Below are positions 62,498-64,000 of a stretch of DNA of 64,000 nt, in pieces (position 1 is the first letter of the stretch; the number at the start of each line of letters is the position of its first letter). Below the pieces are notes generated by a model. That model had not been told where the DNA came from. It worked only from the letters and a program-made list of their open reading frames with translations, and ran no database searches. The stretch covers positions 28,268,605 through 28,332,604 of the forward strand of contig NC_045130.1 of the NCBI RefSeq assembly GCF_007655135.1, given 5' to 3'. The DNA comes from Punica granatum (taxonomy: Eukaryota > Streptophyta > Magnoliopsida > Myrtales > Lythraceae). A program made the translations under genes and the position numbers.

Positions 62498-62859
62498 CTA
62501 ATGCAAATTGCAAATGACAATAATTTTCTCAATGAGAATAATTTTCTTAAAACTACCAATTGGTTTCTTCCCCTCGATTCTTCAATGAGAATAATTTTCT
62601 TATTATATTTTTTTTGGGTAACTTTTTATTTTAATTTTTAATTTTTATCTCACCTGTTGAACAATTTTCTTATTGTTTTTAATTTTGTTATTAGAGATTT
62701 GTCAAAATATATATTCATCCCTTCAACTACGTGAAGCTTAGGTCCAATTATTCCGGACAAAAATGTTATTCTGATTTTAGAATATAGATCATCTTTCCGG
62801 TGTGGATCACTTTGTATCCAGAAGCAATGCTCCCCAACTAATCTAAATTCGAGACAAAT

Positions 62860-62965
62860 TTCTCAATCGTTTTATTCATTTATAAGACTCAAATTCAAGA
62901 CCTCACTTGAGAAGAGCACTCTTCGAACCATTTGAGTCAGCTCATATTGATTGGAATATCTATCT
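62860..62965 (-). repeat. SINE-like (tRNA-derived) fragment
   Basis: On the minus strand a box-A-like GCTGACTCAAATGGTTCG is followed by a box-B-like GGTCTTGAATTTGAGTC, in the order and roughly the spacing of an RNA polymerase III promoter. The ends are not defined. Confidence 0.4.
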
Positions 62966-63221
62966 TCAAAGGGTCAAAAACCTACAATGGTTCATTACTC
63001 ATACTGTGACACTCACTCTCGACCTGAACCTAAAATCAATGAAATATTTGGTTCAATTCTCATCATTAGAGTTTCTAATATGCTAAGTCATACTTGATAT
63101 GCTGGAATTAATGAAATAGAATGTATAAATGTATTTCATATATAATCATATATTGGTAGATTATATTGATCTTTTCTGGGTTGGACTTGAAATATTGGAG
63201 AATGTTGATGTCATATGTGTG

Positions 63222-63252
<31 letters not shown>

Positions 63253-64000
63253 TCTATATATCTGTATCTATATCTATATATAAATATATATCTATATCTA
63301 TATCTATATGAAAGTTATAGGATTTCTTGAGTCGAATGGGAGAGTACAATTCGAATTCCGTACTCTCGCAACTATGATTCATTTCCGTTTATTTTTAATA
63401 TATTTGAAAATTTTATTTTACTTATAATATATTCTATTCGATTTTTAATGTATTTTAAATAAATATATTTTATTTATAATATACTATATTCGACTTTCAA
63501 TAAATAAAAGTACGAAAGCAATAAGTACGTTGATATTACTATTTCGTTTTATTAGAGAAAACAATTTTTTTGTTTGTATAATACAAAAGTATAAACTTTT
63601 CTTCGTGTCTATATAAATATTAAAAGCAAAGACGAAATACCAAATCGTGCTACGTAGGACGGAGAAGGCATTACCTTAAGTGACTATACATATGGTAACC
63701 ACTCGATAAAGAACACTTGGCATATTATTGTAATAACATGTCATAGTTCATTAATGTATAAAAGTATCTATATTAAAGAAGCTGCAAGGTCTAAGCGATA
63801 TATTTGATACGATCTTCCAAATTATTCTATAATTTTGTACTAAAATCATAAACAAAATCTTCTTGATAAGTGATTCTAAAGAAAATTTGAAAAAACAATA
63901 TGAGAGAAGTATCCAAACATTATCTTCTTTTACGTTGATTCTTCTTCATGTATTCAGGGACAGATCCAGGGGGCATCAGGTGCAGTTGCCCCCCTTGGAC
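62966..64000. other. AT-rich tail of the window with an AT microsatellite
   Basis: Contains an (AT)n / (ATCTAT)n run at about 63226-63310. No gene is visible. The final bases (GGGGGCATCAGGTGCAGTTG) recall the conserved edge of a repeat, but the window ends there. Confidence 0.5.

Noticed and set aside
63960..64000. Possible transposon edge (GGGGGCATCAGG..) at the window end
   Set aside because: Only a few dozen bases are visible; no second end can be tested.

Overview
The window is nuclear DNA of a flowering plant, most likely a eudicot. It has intron-containing genes with GT..AG junctions and plant TATA boxes, AT-rich intergenic DNA, and plant-type Ty1/copia and Ty3/gypsy retroelements. It holds no rRNA, CRISPR array or bacterial operon. 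I cannot name the species. Four host protein genes are supported: a four-unit polyubiquitin gene (2903-3820, minus), a gene for a protein of three ubiquitin-like domains (14421-15212, plus), a four-exon secreted class III peroxidase (38191-39540, plus), and an eleven-exon prolyl-oligopeptidase-family gene (42137-48506, minus). All four read open. They do not form a pathway; they are ordinary neighbours separated by transposable elements.

Layout. 1-2.7 kb: AT-rich DNA with a 346-bp tandem duplication and a MITE. 2.7-4.1 kb: polyubiquitin with a short leader intron. 4.1-8.5 kb: no gene, but a SINE-like fragment and a probable old LTR. 8.5-13.3 kb: a decayed, 5'-truncated Ty3/gypsy element on the minus strand. 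13.8-15.2 kb: a MITE, then the ubiquitin-like gene. 16.7-27.6 kb: a 10.9-kb LTR element with no recognisable gag or pol, bounded by the duplication GAATG, built largely of tandem repeats, with a 3,023-bp solo LTR (duplication GACCT) nested in its 5' LTR. 27.6-38 kb: AT-rich intergenic DNA holding a three-copy 365-bp tandem repeat, a foldback element and a complete 547-bp TRIM retroelement (duplication AGATC). 38.1-39.7 kb: peroxidase. 42.1-48.5 kb: prolyl oligopeptidase family gene. 49.3-61.2 kb: a MITE, then an old Ty3/gypsy gag-protease remnant interrupted by a complete 9.2-kb Ty1/copia element (duplication AAATC). 61.2-64 kb: AT-rich DNA with a perfect 18-bp hairpin and a SINE-like fragment.

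The main biological interest is in the retroelement structures: a large non-autonomous element made of Pro/Glu-coding LTR minisatellites and two internal arrays, a perfect TRIM, and a copia element whose five in-frame stops can all be explained by G:C-to-A:T transitions. Among the host genes, the oligopeptidase keeps its catalytic serine motif but lacks the usual Asp and His motifs. No undescribed multi-gene system is evident. Exon boundaries, terminal repeats and target-site duplications were worked out by eye.
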